From JAAKFL01 sp964629645 (lineage in GTDB: Bacteria > Chlamydiota > Chlamydiia > Chlamydiales > SLFE01): 55,905 nt of DNA. The notes under the pieces were generated by a model. The model had not been told where the DNA came from and did not search any database. It saw only the letters and a program-made list of their open reading frames with translations. The translations under genes and the position numbers were made by a program. The stretch is from the NCBI GenBank assembly GCA_964629645.1, contig CAZVSU010000003.1:1-55905 (forward strand). Reading direction: 5' to 3'. Positions 1 through 8,305 of this stretch are shown here, piece by piece. Numbering within the stretch: position 1 is the stretch's first letter; every line of letters begins with the position of its first letter.

Positions 1-38
1 TCGCGGCGCTTATAATGCCGAATTTGATCAAAAACTTT
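1..38. repeat. Truncated copy of 29-bp inverted-repeat element
   Basis: Bases 1-32 are identical to 54657-54688, the right arm of the element at 54568-54688. Extended to about base 38, the reverse complement also matches the left-arm flank from about 54562. The window edge cuts the rest of this copy off. It is a dispersed palindromic element, possibly a MITE or a terminator-like repeat. No gene is seen in bases 1-113. Confidence 0.8.
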
Positions 39-79
39 TTATAAGGTGTACTAGCGCGCCCTCCTAAGAGAAAATAATC

Positions 80-116
80 TCAAATGAAGTCATTCGAAAT
101 TTGAAGACGTCCCCTA
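80..116 (-). repeat. REP-like repeat copy (GGGGACGT...TTCAAAT family)
   Basis: Read on the minus strand, this stretch matches the hairpin at 51581-51631 over about 37 bases with few differences: TAGGGGACGT, TTCAAATTT, then AATGACTT. Its distal arm has degenerated, so it no longer folds perfectly. The TAG stop codon of the adjacent minus-strand gene lies inside the repeat, so the element abuts and partly defines the gene's 3' end. Elements of this look are often spread by RAYT-type transposases; that link is an inference. Confidence 0.65.
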
Positions 117-725
117 GCCAAAAAACTTTTTTTGAGTCAAAGCTGTGATTCTCGCTCGAATGGAGAAAAGCTGCTCTTTTTTTGTTAAGGTCTTGTCTTC
201 CCGTGCTTGGATCAATTCCAACATTTTATCGTAATCCTCGACACTGCCATCGGAGCGATAGGAACTTTTTTCTTTAGGTTCAGGCCCCGGCTTTAAAAAG
301 TCAGGAAGCGGTTCGCTTGATTGAGAGCGATTCAATCCACTAAAGAGCGCTCTTGGAATCAACAAAGCCAGGTTCTTTGCCATAGTCAATACTCTTTTCA
401 GCCCTTTTCCAAGAGCGCGAAGACCGTTTTTGGCATTGAGAGGGCGAATAGAAAAGCGCGACCAAAATTGTTTCGTTTCCTCATGGGGCGACTCATTGTC
501 AGACCAATCGAAAACAGAACTTGTTTCATACGGGTCCACCCGAGTCAAGTCTGAGACGCTCCGCTCGTCTAAATCGACCCTTTCATCGATTTCAACGAAG
601 AGGGTTTCCATTAATTTGACATAGTCGTCGACAATCTCATCCAACTCGTTCGCCCGGGCGTCGGTTTTGGACACATGGGCCACTTGATGAGACAAAGGGG
701 ATGATTCTTCCGGGATCTTAGTCAT
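114..725 (-). CDS. Hypothetical protein, possible effector
   Basis: A 203-residue protein of no family I recognise. The start at 725 (MTKIP) is preferred over the in-frame ATG at 737, because a GGAGG sits 5 bases before 725 and overlaps the earlier ATG. The N-terminal half is acidic and hydrophilic. A mildly hydrophobic, basic stretch near residues 105-135 (ALGKGLKRV, then ALLIPRALF) could be one membrane-associating helix. No classical signal peptide is seen. It is the last gene of a minus-strand run of effector-like genes, and its stop lies in a dispersed repeat. Function unknown; a secreted effector is possible only by neighbourhood. Confidence 0.6.
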   Translation of the reverse strand: MTKIPEESSPLSHQVAHVSKTDARANELDEIVDDYVKLMETLFVEIDERVDLDERSVSDLTRVDPYETSSVFDWSDNESPHEETKQFWSRFSIRPLNAKNGLRALGKGLKRVLTMAKNLALLIPRALFSGLNRSQSSEPLPDFLKPGPEPKEKSSYRSDGSVEDYDKMLELIQAREDKTLTKKEQLFSIRARITALTQKKFFG

Positions 726-864
726 AATGTCCTCCATAGTAAAAATATTATAAAATATTTAATATTTTAATACTAATGAGAAACAAAAGTTAAGATCTAT
801 ACAAATAAATGAAATTATTTGTTGATTTTTAGGTTTTCGCGATCAAAATCAATGTGAACTTCAA

Positions 865-2961
865 TCATGTCGGCAAAGAGGTGACAGAGCGCTCTTTCCA
901 AAAATTGGCAAAAAGCTCTTGGTTTTTTTGTTTTTCTCGCTCAAGACGCTCTAAGGTCTCAAAATCGGATTCCCTCTCGACGAAAGCGCGCTGCTTGGCC
1001 CGCTCCGTTAAGTACTCGAGGCGGCCTGTCGGCATGGCCTTCTTTGGAAGAACACTTCCCACAAAGCGGTTGGGGACCTGAGAAATTTTGCGCTTGAAAG
1101 CATCGATGCCCTTCCAGCCCGCAATTTTTTTTGCAGTCGACATCCACGCTTTGGGCTTTTCAGGGCGTCTGTCAACGCTTAAAGGACTAAGATGCGCTGT
1201 GTTTCCGGTCGTAAAGTTTTTTGCAGTGTCAAAGACCTGTTTGAGCTCACCGACGATTCCTGTTCCGTCGAACTCTCCTTTTTTCGCTTTATCCGATAAA
1301 AATCCATCGACAGGCTTTAGCACAATCTTTTCCTTGTTGGTCTGACTATGATCCACTTGGTACTTGACAGCGCCAAGGAAATGCTTTGTCCCGAGATGAG
1401 GCATCACAACCTCAGACTCCCTCCACGCCCCGGCAGCTTCAACGTTGGGCATATAGAGGGCGTTTTGCGGCTCGTAGATCATAAACCAAACATTATCTGG
1501 GGTCCCGCTGCTCATTCCGTGAGAGGTTGCAAAATAGGAGGCGATATTAAAATTAAGAGTCGTTGAGCGATTGCTCGGACCTGTATGCCCTCTCGCATAG
1601 AGGCTTCTCCTCGCCCCCGAACTCACCTCGTGATTAAAAATATCGTAGGCCGACGCATAATCCCCTTCGGTCGCCAGCTGTTTCACAACCTGATCGTCGA
1701 CGTCGTGAAGACCTCTTATTGTCGCCGGGGCAAAGTGCTCAATCAATCCATCGTACCGATAGATTTCTTTTGCTTGCGCCTCCTTGAGCGCTTCCATCAT
1801 GTGATTATTCAAGCGCCTTTTGACCATGTCGACAACGGCCGGATCCTGCAAAGTTTTATGAGAGAGGACTTTTTTTATTTTACCCCCCTGATAGTGCGAC
1901 AACAGGCGTTCAGTCATCCGCCTTTGCACCTGCGGATCCTTCAAAGCCTGATGATTCAAGCAGGCCTCGAGATGCTCCTTGAATTGAGGCCCATCTTTTT
2001 GCATCAAACATCGGACGAGCGTTTGTTGAAAATCGTTGCACATTTCAGGCGGCTGTCGATTCTCCCGAAAGGTGTCGTCAACGATCCCTTTCGCAACCCG
2101 TGTTGCCGTCCATTCTTGAAGGGCCTGGCTCAATTTGTTCTTATTCTCCGGACTGTTGAGATACGTATCTAAAACACCCTGACCGTAGGCGTCGTTGACC
2201 GTGTTGAAATAGGCCTTTATATCCCTTGACGGGCGCTTATCAAATCGCTTCAGAAGCTGTTTCGCACATACCACCCACCGCTTGGGGCTTTTAATTTTGG
2301 CAGCCGCAGCTGCAAACTCAGATGGCGACATCGCTTGTACATCTTGACCAAGAAACGAGCTGAAAACCTCCTGGGCCGCTTTTTGATCCACCATGCGTGA
2401 CGCCTGCTTCACAAGTTCAAACGCCTCCTCTCGAGATACGTGGGGTTTTGTGAGGAGCTGCTCGACGCTTTTTCTCGCCTTTTCATACCGCCGCCGCTTT
2501 GATCTAATGTCCCATTTGATCATCCATTTCAGAAGAGAATCGGGCGCTTTGTGACGGCACTGCTTTTTGGCTCTTGCAAGCAAAGCCTCCCTTTGCCGCT
2601 CGCTTTTCTCGGGAAATAAAGAGCGCATCAGCCCTTTGAAATCGGACAAGACCTCAGACTCAATATCGATCCCCAGTTCTTTTTTCGTCAGGTTGATCAG
2701 AGGGACATGGGCTTCTCCTCGGCGATTTTCAAGCCCTAATTCCACCACCTGATCAAAAGGAACATATTCACTGTAATAGCGATCCGAATAGACCTTGGCT
2801 TTCGGCTCTTCGGTTTCAGAAACGCCCTTGATCGTGTGTAAAATTTGGTTCGCGATCCGCGCGACTTGAGCGGACTTGTCCCTCCGACCCTTTGCTGTGT
2901 GAACGTTTTGATTGTGGGCCGTAATGCCCGGAATTTGATGATGAAAGTGTTGGATTCTCAT
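865..2961 (-). CDS. Putative ADP-ribosyltransferase-like effector
   Basis: A 698-residue protein. The ATG at 2961 follows AGGGGG by 5 bases and is preferred over an upstream TTG at 2976. Residues 1-400 are helical, charged and unrecognised, with no signal peptide. Residues about 410-530 carry what looks like the R-S-E signature of arginine-type mono-ADP-ribosyltransferases: IRG (Arg416), an STT strand (466-468) followed by a YFA helix start, and RESEVVMP with the E-x-E pair at 515/517 followed by a GT turn. Spacings of 50 and 49 residues fit that family. Neighbours are Inc-like genes, suggesting a type III-secreted toxin. The fold is inferred from motifs only; the target is unknown. Confidence 0.55.
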   Translation of the reverse strand: MRIQHFHHQIPGITAHNQNVHTAKGRRDKSAQVARIANQILHTIKGVSETEEPKAKVYSDRYYSEYVPFDQVVELGLENRRGEAHVPLINLTKKELGIDIESEVLSDFKGLMRSLFPEKSERQREALLARAKKQCRHKAPDSLLKWMIKWDIRSKRRRYEKARKSVEQLLTKPHVSREEAFELVKQASRMVDQKAAQEVFSSFLGQDVQAMSPSEFAAAAAKIKSPKRWVVCAKQLLKRFDKRPSRDIKAYFNTVNDAYGQGVLDTYLNSPENKNKLSQALQEWTATRVAKGIVDDTFRENRQPPEMCNDFQQTLVRCLMQKDGPQFKEHLEACLNHQALKDPQVQRRMTERLLSHYQGGKIKKVLSHKTLQDPAVVDMVKRRLNNHMMEALKEAQAKEIYRYDGLIEHFAPATIRGLHDVDDQVVKQLATEGDYASAYDIFNHEVSSGARRSLYARGHTGPSNRSTTLNFNIASYFATSHGMSSGTPDNVWFMIYEPQNALYMPNVEAAGAWRESEVVMPHLGTKHFLGAVKYQVDHSQTNKEKIVLKPVDGFLSDKAKKGEFDGTGIVGELKQVFDTAKNFTTGNTAHLSPLSVDRRPEKPKAWMSTAKKIAGWKGIDAFKRKISQVPNRFVGSVLPKKAMPTGRLEYLTERAKQRAFVERESDFETLERLEREKQKNQELFANFWKERSVTSLPT

Positions 2962-3038
2962 GCTCTCCCCCTGCAACTCTTTAAAAGAATTGTGACAGAG
3001 GAAGAAAAAGAAGAGTTAAATTATTGATTAATAGTTTG

Positions 3039-3545
3039 TTAACCTAATACTTTTTTCAATGTCTCCTCATCCTTTTCCGCTAATTCAAGAGACCCCTGGA
3101 CACTCTGGAGAGTCTCTTCCAGACTTTTTTTTAGGGCTCTATTTTCATTGCAAATTGCCTCTACCCTATCGCTTGCGCTCTCCAGATCTCGGTTCAGCTC
3201 CTGACATCTATCCAGTAGATTCCGTTTCGATTGCTCCAGGCTTTCAACGCGCTGACGAAGAGTCTCTACCTCGTCACACGGCTTTTGTGTGCGACTTACG
3301 AGCATCGACAGAGCAAGCATCATCACTTGCGTCGCAATCAAGGCGCTGACAGAAATCGGTGTCAAAAGCGCAACGGCAATGTTGATTCCGGTGTAGACAA
3401 CCACAGTGCACGCCAACTGTTTCTGTTTGGATGACACGTAGGTTTCTCCTACCGTCCGATCAAATAAAAGAGTTAAATCGGCTGGCGCACTGGAAGCCGC
3501 CACAATAAAGACCGCCTGTTTGACAGGACCATAGATAATATTCAT
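3039..3545 (-). CDS. Inc-like inclusion membrane protein with coiled coil
   Basis: A 168-residue protein. The ATG is preceded by GGAG at 5 bases. Two adjacent hydrophobic segments, about residues 44-61 and 66-83, are split by a short Thr-Pro turn. This bilobed hydrophobic domain is the defining feature of chlamydial Inc proteins, which the type III system inserts into the vacuole membrane. From about residue 91 to the end the sequence is a strongly charged heptad-like coiled coil (LRQRVESLE, LEETLQSVQ), which would face the host cytosol. No cleavable signal peptide is visible. It lies 77 bases upstream of the ART-like gene on the same strand. Inc identity rests on topology, not homology. Confidence 0.6.
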   Translation of the reverse strand: MNIIYGPVKQAVFIVAASSAPADLTLLFDRTVGETYVSSKQKQLACTVVVYTGINIAVALLTPISVSALIATQVMMLALSMLVSRTQKPCDEVETLRQRVESLEQSKRNLLDRCQELNRDLESASDRVEAICNENRALKKSLEETLQSVQGSLELAEKDEETLKKVLG

Positions 3546-3612
3546 TACCTCTCCTCACTATTTGAGCACAATCATAGGGGGCATTCGCTTCTCATTCAAC
3601 AAATTTTTGACC

Positions 3613-3648
3613 AAAAAAACTCCCCCGAAGTTGAGATAACCGAGGGAG
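3613..3648 (-). terminator. Rho-independent terminator
   Basis: On the minus strand, CTCCCTCG pairs with CGGGGGAG (one T-G wobble) around a 13-base loop and is followed by seven T. It starts 26 bases after the stop of the gene ending at 3674, and so separates that gene from the Inc-like gene at 3039-3545. Confidence 0.8.
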
Positions 3649-3673
3649 AGCCCGTCATCAACACACTCTTCGA

Positions 3674-4219
3674 TTACTCGTCAGACTGCGTCTCTAAATT
3701 GGCTTCGAGAGTGTCATTTTCATCTTGGGAATTTTTTTTAGACAGTATCAATTCGGCCCTCTTCTTTTCCCATTCTTCGGTTTGAGTGACAACTTCCCGA
3801 GATTGGCTCTTCTCTTCCTTTTGAGACTCTGCCTCAGATCGCTTGTTTGAGCTTTCAGTGCCCGGAGTTTGACCGTCCACTTTGGCTTTTTGTTGAGTTT
3901 TGGACGCACAGATTTTGGACACGACAAAAATGGTCGCAAAGTAGAGCGCTTGGACCGCGAGCACAGTCGGATACCCCAGGTTCGTCACTTTTGTGACGGC
4001 GTATGTGGCGAGGACAAACGTGCTCGCTTTTAAACCGATGCTAACGACAGGACGATCCTTGGCCCACTCCATCTTTCCTAATTGTGCGTTCACGATATGT
4101 GTGATCGCTGCAGGAGCGAGCGTCGCCGCCACAATAGGAAAGGCACCTTTAAATGCGTTGGCAACTGATGGAAGCGTGTTTTGCAGAACAGGTTTAAATT
4201 GAGTCGTGAGAGCTTGCAT
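3674..4219 (-). CDS. Inc-like membrane protein with charged tail
   Basis: A 181-residue protein. The start at 4219 (MQALTTQ) is chosen because AAGGAG lies 5 bases upstream; a longer reading to 4318 has no such site. Hydrophobic segments fall at about residues 26-44, 58-77 and 83-104, the last two forming an Inc-like pair around a GYP turn. The C-terminal 75 residues are hydrophilic, rich in Glu, Lys, Gln and Ser, and probably coiled or disordered. No signal peptide is evident. It ends before a strong terminator and sits beside a second Inc-like gene and a toxin-like gene, supporting a role at the inclusion membrane. No homologue is recognised. Confidence 0.55.
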   Translation of the reverse strand: MQALTTQFKPVLQNTLPSVANAFKGAFPIVAATLAPAAITHIVNAQLGKMEWAKDRPVVSIGLKASTFVLATYAVTKVTNLGYPTVLAVQALYFATIFVVSKICASKTQQKAKVDGQTPGTESSNKRSEAESQKEEKSQSREVVTQTEEWEKKRAELILSKKNSQDENDTLEANLETQSDE

Positions 4220-4314
4220 GTTGTCTCCTTTATAACAAAGATGTTGAAAATCAACAGAATCATACATGTCATTTATATATTTAGCAAGGATAAGAGAAGT
4301 TGCGGGGGTACCCG

Positions 4315-5121
4315 TCAACCGAGACTTTTCTGGTGGTTGTAAAAAGCGACCTTTAAAAAGGTGGTGAGCTCTTCTTTTGGTAAAAAATCTTTTGATTCAA
4401 GCCCACCCTCTGAAAAGGAGCGCAAGTAATGATCTGTTGTGACATTTTTCCAATAATTGCGCGCGAAAATGGGATAACGCTTTAAGAAGTCCTCCATTTG
4501 CCGCGCGGTAGGGCGGATTTTTTGGATCTCCTCCCCTTCTTTCGTATAATTTTTCCACCCTTGAAAAGACTGTTTGACAATAAGGGGAAGGCGATCGTTC
4601 AAATCTTCTTTGACACGTGGCAAATTTTCAACAAGGCGCTGATACTCCTTCGGGGCCTCCTCCCAGTATTGAGGCTGCCATTCTTCAGCGTAGTCTAAAA
4701 ATTCTTGAAACTCCGATGAGAAAATGGGCCTCGGAATATAGAGATCCCCGATTTGCCTCTCCCAAACGTGATAAAGAAACAGAATTTCCGGGGGCGCCTG
4801 GACAAAGTGATCGGCATACTGCGGCTCCACGGTCACCTTGTCCATATATTGGTAATTGGGGAGGTAGCCGCTTTTCTTTTGCACATGGGCCCGCATAAAG
4901 TTGGGATTCTGCCAAAGAAAAGGGAGAATCTCCCGATTGGTCACGCGGTTGAAAGGGCTTTCACAAATTTGCTTTTGCAGGTAGGCCTTCAGCCCCCACT
5001 GCACAGCAAAAATGCCAAAAAAAAGGATCGTGAGAAGCAAAAACCAAATGAAAAAAGGGCGGGGATTTTTTTTAAACCCCTCATTAATTAACTGGGAGTC
5101 TTTGAGTTTCTCAGTACCCAT
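4315..5121 (-). CDS. Hypothetical single-pass membrane protein
   Basis: A 268-residue protein with one strong N-terminal membrane segment (about residues 22-45, FFIWFLLLTILFFGIF) after a short basic tail, giving an N-in, C-out anchor. The outer part is rich in Trp, Tyr, Phe and Pro and otherwise unrecognised. Its ATG lies inside the end of the upstream gene: the last 11 bases of that DUF1207-type gene overlap it, so the two are probably translationally coupled. This suggests a shared envelope role. I cannot assign a function. Confidence 0.65.
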   Translation of the reverse strand: MGTEKLKDSQLINEGFKKNPRPFFIWFLLLTILFFGIFAVQWGLKAYLQKQICESPFNRVTNREILPFLWQNPNFMRAHVQKKSGYLPNYQYMDKVTVEPQYADHFVQAPPEILFLYHVWERQIGDLYIPRPIFSSEFQEFLDYAEEWQPQYWEEAPKEYQRLVENLPRVKEDLNDRLPLIVKQSFQGWKNYTKEGEEIQKIRPTARQMEDFLKRYPIFARNYWKNVTTDHYLRSFSEGGLESKDFLPKEELTTFLKVAFYNHQKSLG

Positions 5122-6067
5122 AAAACGCCACTAACGCTGCGTATTCGGTTGGAAGGCGGCTAAACTGCCCTTCTAAGGAAAAGCCGTTGTGATACTCGAC
5201 AAAGAGCCGTATCTTTTTATAGTCGCAGTAGAGGCGGGACCACTCATATCCGTAGACAAATGTCCCATCAAATTGATAGTCATTATCCTCTCGATTGCGG
5301 AAGTAAGAGCCGAGAAAAAACCTGCCGAGAACCTGACTTTTCGGATAGTAGCATTGGGCCACAGGAAAATAATAATCAAAACCGTATTCATAATAGATGC
5401 GTCTGTGCGGAAATGTCTCATCCCTTCTGGCAATGATGCCGACTCCCCCGAAAATACGGAAGTCGCGGTTGGGCCGCCACTGCGCAAAAAAATCGATATA
5501 TTCAGAACTCGGATTCAACCGATCAAATCCGACGTTGTTGACCAAAAACTCATCGCCCAAGTGAGAGGAGATGTGATAGAGCCTCACCCGAAAGACCCAG
5601 CATTTCCACGCATAGGAAATGGGAATGGCGACATAGTAGTCGGCATTGACCAGCGGAGCCGACTCTCGTGTGTGCTGAAAAATGGCCCAGACGTTCCCTT
5701 CGAGACCGATGTCCAGCACTCCCCCTCGGCACCAAGGATTACAAAACCGCATCAGCCCAATATAGTCTCCAAAGGAGACAGGCCCCGAGTGTTTTGAAGG
5801 CTCATCGGGACCGAATCCATTTTCGTTCCCCACGTGCCTGATCGCCCGGTCCCACATCCGCCAGCCCGCCGACATCCCCACCTTTCTGGGGTCAGCCAAA
5901 AAAGGCTGCATCAATGGCCCTGTCGCCGGAAGGCCGAAAAACCCTTTTTCCGTGCAGGGGGTGCAGCACCACTGCTTGAAGGGGTAGTTCTCGCAACAAT
6001 CCTCTTCCGCCCGCAACAATCCAAAACCAGACAGACAAAAAACTGCCAGAAAAAGCGCTCTACGCAT
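5111..6067 (-). CDS. DUF1207-type exported protein
   Basis: A 318-residue protein with an N-terminal signal peptide (MRRALFLAVFCLSGFGLLRA). The ATG at 6067 is preferred over an upstream GTG at 6076. After a Cys-rich stretch (CC, WCC, C at mature positions about 5-20) comes PFLADPRK followed by a Gly/Trp-rich region, which I associate with DUF1207 proteins of chlamydiae and planctomycetes. Alternating aromatic beta strands through the rest and a C-terminal Tyr suggest an outer-membrane beta barrel. It overlaps the following membrane protein gene by 11 bases. Substrate or partner unknown. Confidence 0.6.
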   Translation of the reverse strand: MRRALFLAVFCLSGFGLLRAEEDCCENYPFKQWCCTPCTEKGFFGLPATGPLMQPFLADPRKVGMSAGWRMWDRAIRHVGNENGFGPDEPSKHSGPVSFGDYIGLMRFCNPWCRGGVLDIGLEGNVWAIFQHTRESAPLVNADYYVAIPISYAWKCWVFRVRLYHISSHLGDEFLVNNVGFDRLNPSSEYIDFFAQWRPNRDFRIFGGVGIIARRDETFPHRRIYYEYGFDYYFPVAQCYYPKSQVLGRFFLGSYFRNREDNDYQFDGTFVYGYEWSRLYCDYKKIRLFVEYHNGFSLEGQFSRLPTEYAALVAFYGY

Positions 6068-6197
6068 AGTCCCCACCCTGAAAAATAAGAAGTTAAAATG
6101 TCATCTATACATTCTTTTCTAAATTCCCGCAAGAACGCGAGCCCTAAAATTCCTCTTGAAAAGTCCCATCCCACCCGCTAGAATAATATTCCCCTCC

Positions 6198-6270
6198 GGG
6201 GCAGTAGCTCAGTGGTTAGAGCAGCGGACTCATAACCCGCCGGTCACTGGTTCAAGTCCAGTCTGCCCCA
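6198..6270 (+). tRNA. tRNA with CAT anticodon (Ile2 or elongator Met)
   Basis: A 73-base cloverleaf. The acceptor arm GGGGCAG (6198-6204) pairs with CTGCCCC (6263-6269), with discriminator A at 6270 and no encoded CCA. The anticodon loop reads CTCATAA, giving CAT. The first pair is G-C, so it is not the initiator. The D arm (AGTGGTTAGAGCAG) and T arm (CTGGTTCAAGTCCAG) resemble bacterial tRNA-Ile2, whose C34 is modified to lysidine, more than elongator Met; this is a judgement. An integrase gene 157 bases downstream suggests that this tRNA served as an attachment site. Confidence 0.9.
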
Positions 6271-6275
6271 TTCTT

Positions 6276-6291
6276 TCACAGGTACCTGTGA
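6276..6291. promoter_or_regulatory. 16-bp perfect palindrome between tRNA and integrase
   Basis: TCACAGGTACCTGTGA is a perfect two-fold palindrome starting 6 bases after the tRNA. Its place between an attachment tRNA and an integrase gene suits an operator or a recombinase/excisionase arm site. It could also be part of a tRNA terminator, although no T-run follows. Function is inferred from position only. Confidence 0.5.
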
Positions 6292-6427
6292 GCATGTTTC
6301 CACTTGATTCATTATCAACAATCAAGTTTAATCTTGTCTCCGCGGTGCAGAGGCGGTGCAACGAAGAAAAGTCTTACCAGCACCATCCAGCCGCTTAAAC
6401 CAAAAATGCTAAACACAGAGGTTTAAG

Positions 6428-7114
6428 ATGGCATCTATTTATCAAAGAAAAAATAAAGACGGCACCAAGGTCTGGCGAGCCGTTATCCGTATCAAAGGTT
6501 ACCCAACTGTTTGCTATCATGATGAACGCAAACAAGTAGTTCAAGACTGGGCACGCGAGACGGAACAGCAGATTCGCGCAGGTAAGTACAAGTTTGACCG
6601 TCCCGAGCAAACTAAGACAGTCACTAATCTAATCGACCGCTACCTAGAAGAATCTGTGTGTGATCATCACAAGTCAGAGAAAGACACACGCAGGCATCTT
6701 CAATACTTTAAGGAAAGTATTGGGCAATATGCGCTTGCATATATCACACCTGACTTACTGATTGCTGAACAAAAAAAGTTACTTAAAACACCAACCTACC
6801 GTGGTGCATCGCGAAATGCCGCCACCGTTAATCGGTATTTTTCCTCTCTGTCTGGAGCTCTTCGCTATGCACTCCGAAATTTACGATGGATAGACGAAAA
6901 TCCTTGCTTAAATCTTCTAAAACTTAAAGAAACTCCCAAGAAACGACGCGTTCTCTCTAGCGATGAAGAAATGCGCTTACTGCAAGCATGCAAAGAGAGT
7001 CTAAGCCCTTATCTTTATTGCATTACACTGATTGCAATGACTACAGGAGCACGTAAGGGAGAAATTCTTGCATTAACTTGGGATTGCATCGATTTTGAAC
7101 AGAGGCTAGCTCAC
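6428..7114 (+). pseudogene. Tyrosine recombinase (phage-type integrase), truncated
   Basis: About 229 residues of a tyrosine integrase, with an Arm-DNA-binding N-terminus (IYQRKNKDG, AVIRIKG), a core-binding SAM-like domain (about residues 60-165) and the first part of the catalytic domain (TTGARKGEILALTW, holding the first catalytic Arg). The coding sequence stops making sense at 7114, where an IS3-type end begins. The reading frame runs on into the IS to 7162. The second Arg, the His and the nucleophilic Tyr are missing, so it must be inactive. It sits just downstream of a tRNA, the usual site for island integration. AGAGG lies 6 bases before the ATG. Confidence 0.85.
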
Positions 7115-7200
7115 TGTAATGGTCGGGAAAAACTGGACAGAAAAATCCGAGAAATAAGTTAAAATTAATCCTCTTAAAAATAATTTGAGAGGTGAGTTGT

Positions 7201-7485
7201 ATGAAAAAATTCCGAAAAAGACATAGTCCAGCTTTCAAGGCCAAGGTGGCATTAGAAGCCGCAAAAGAGATCAAAACTCTCAGTCAGCTATCAACAGAAT
7301 ATGGAGTGCATCAAGTGCAAATCTCTAAATGGAAGAAGGAACTTCTCGAGACCCTTCCTACATTGTTTACCAGAGATAAGCCTGACTCTAACTGGTCAAA
7401 GGAACGGGATGATCTTTATCGGCAAATCGGTGAAGTAACCGTAGAGCGAGACTGGCTGAAAAAAAAACTTCAGTGCTTGACATAG
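7201..7485 (+). CDS. IS3-family transposase OrfA
   Basis: A 94-residue DNA-binding subunit. KKFRKRHSPAFKAKVALEA opens a helix-turn-helix of the transposase_8 type (STEYGVHQVQISKWK), followed by a leucine-zipper-like coiled region. The ATG at 7201 follows GAGAGGTGAG. Near its end is a run of nine A (7459-7467). OrfB lies in the -1 frame and overlaps by 13 bases, so ribosomal slippage there would give the OrfAB transposase, as known for this family. OrfA itself is intact. Confidence 0.85.
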   Translation: MKKFRKRHSPAFKAKVALEAAKEIKTLSQLSTEYGVHQVQISKWKKELLETLPTLFTRDKPDSNWSKERDDLYRQIGEVTVERDWLKKKLQCLT

Positions 7486-8305
7486 AGTATAAAAGAAATC
7501 TTATTGATCGTGGGTCAAATGGGCCCACGATCAAGCGTCAATGTGAATTACTCGAATTGCCTCGATCAACGCTTTACTATCAACCATGCATTGATAGCCC
7601 CCGCAATATAGAGCTAATGCGTTTAATAGATGAGATTTACACTCATAACCCTGAATATGGATCTAGGAGGATAAGGTTCGAGCTTAATGCGATTGGCCAT
7701 CCTGTTGGAAGGGATCTGGTAAGGACTTTAATGAGACGTATGGGAATCGAAGCTGTTTATCCGAAACCGAATTTGAGTAAGGGTCATCCCGAACATAAAA
7801 TTTATCCCTATCTCTTAAGAGGGGTAAAGATCGACAGGGTTAATCAAGTGTGGAGCACTGATATAACGTATATCAGAATGCTGAACGGATTCTTGTATTT
7901 GACGGCCGTAATTGACTGGTACAGCAGGTATGTATTGTCGTGGAAGATTTCCAACTCACTAGATGGTGTTTTTTGCAGGGAAGTACTTTTGGACGCACTT
8001 GGAAAAGGGGTGCCTGAAATTTTCAATACTGATCAAGGATCTCAGTATACCTCCCCGGATTTTGTATCGATTCTTACTGAAAGAGGAATTAGGCCGAGCA
8101 TGGATGGTCGAGGCAGGGCTCTGGATAATGTTTTTGTGGAGCGGTTATGGAGAAGCGTAAAATACGAGAACGTTTATCTGAGAGAGTACCGGACGGGTTA
8201 GAGCTGAGAGATGGACTTGAGAAGTATTTTGCAAACTATAATGAACGGCGCCCACATATGTCCTTAGACTATGAATACCCCTCGGAAGTATATAGAAGAG
8301 GATAA
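7473..8305 (+). pseudogene. IS3-family transposase OrfB, frameshifted
   Basis: An rve-type DDE integrase core: WSTDITYIR gives the first Asp, FNTDQGSQYTS the second, and DNVFVERLWRSVKYE the Glu, so all three catalytic residues are intact. The N-terminal HTH_21 region is also present (ELMRLIDEIYTHNPEYGSRRI). The open frame stops at 8201 after REYRTG. The expected family ending (GLEKYFANYNERRPHMSL) continues in another frame to 8305. One base appears to have been lost in the GGG near 8195-8197, which removes the last 35 residues or so. Confidence 0.85.

Larger units (their letters stand above)
7115..8305 (+). mobile_element. IS3-family insertion sequence, decayed
   Basis: The left end is placed at TGTAATGGTCGGGAAAAACTG (7115), where the integrase frame is interrupted. 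The TG start and the GGTC...AACTGGACA pattern resemble IS3-family termini. It contains orfA, a frameshift site and orfB with a DDE core. The matching right terminus (CAGTTTTTCCCGACCATTACA) is not seen up to 8630, so the right boundary is set at the end of the transposase coding sequence. OrfB also carries a disabling frameshift near 8195. The element is probably immobile. Confidence 0.8.

Noticed and set aside
1585..2172. 195-codon plus-strand open frame inside the ART-like gene
   Set aside because: It lies antisense to a long gene with a good start; its translation has no family features and no ribosome-binding site.
5189..5797. 202-codon plus-strand open frame
   Set aside because: Antisense to the DUF1207-type gene, whose signal peptide and conserved motifs are clear; this one has neither.
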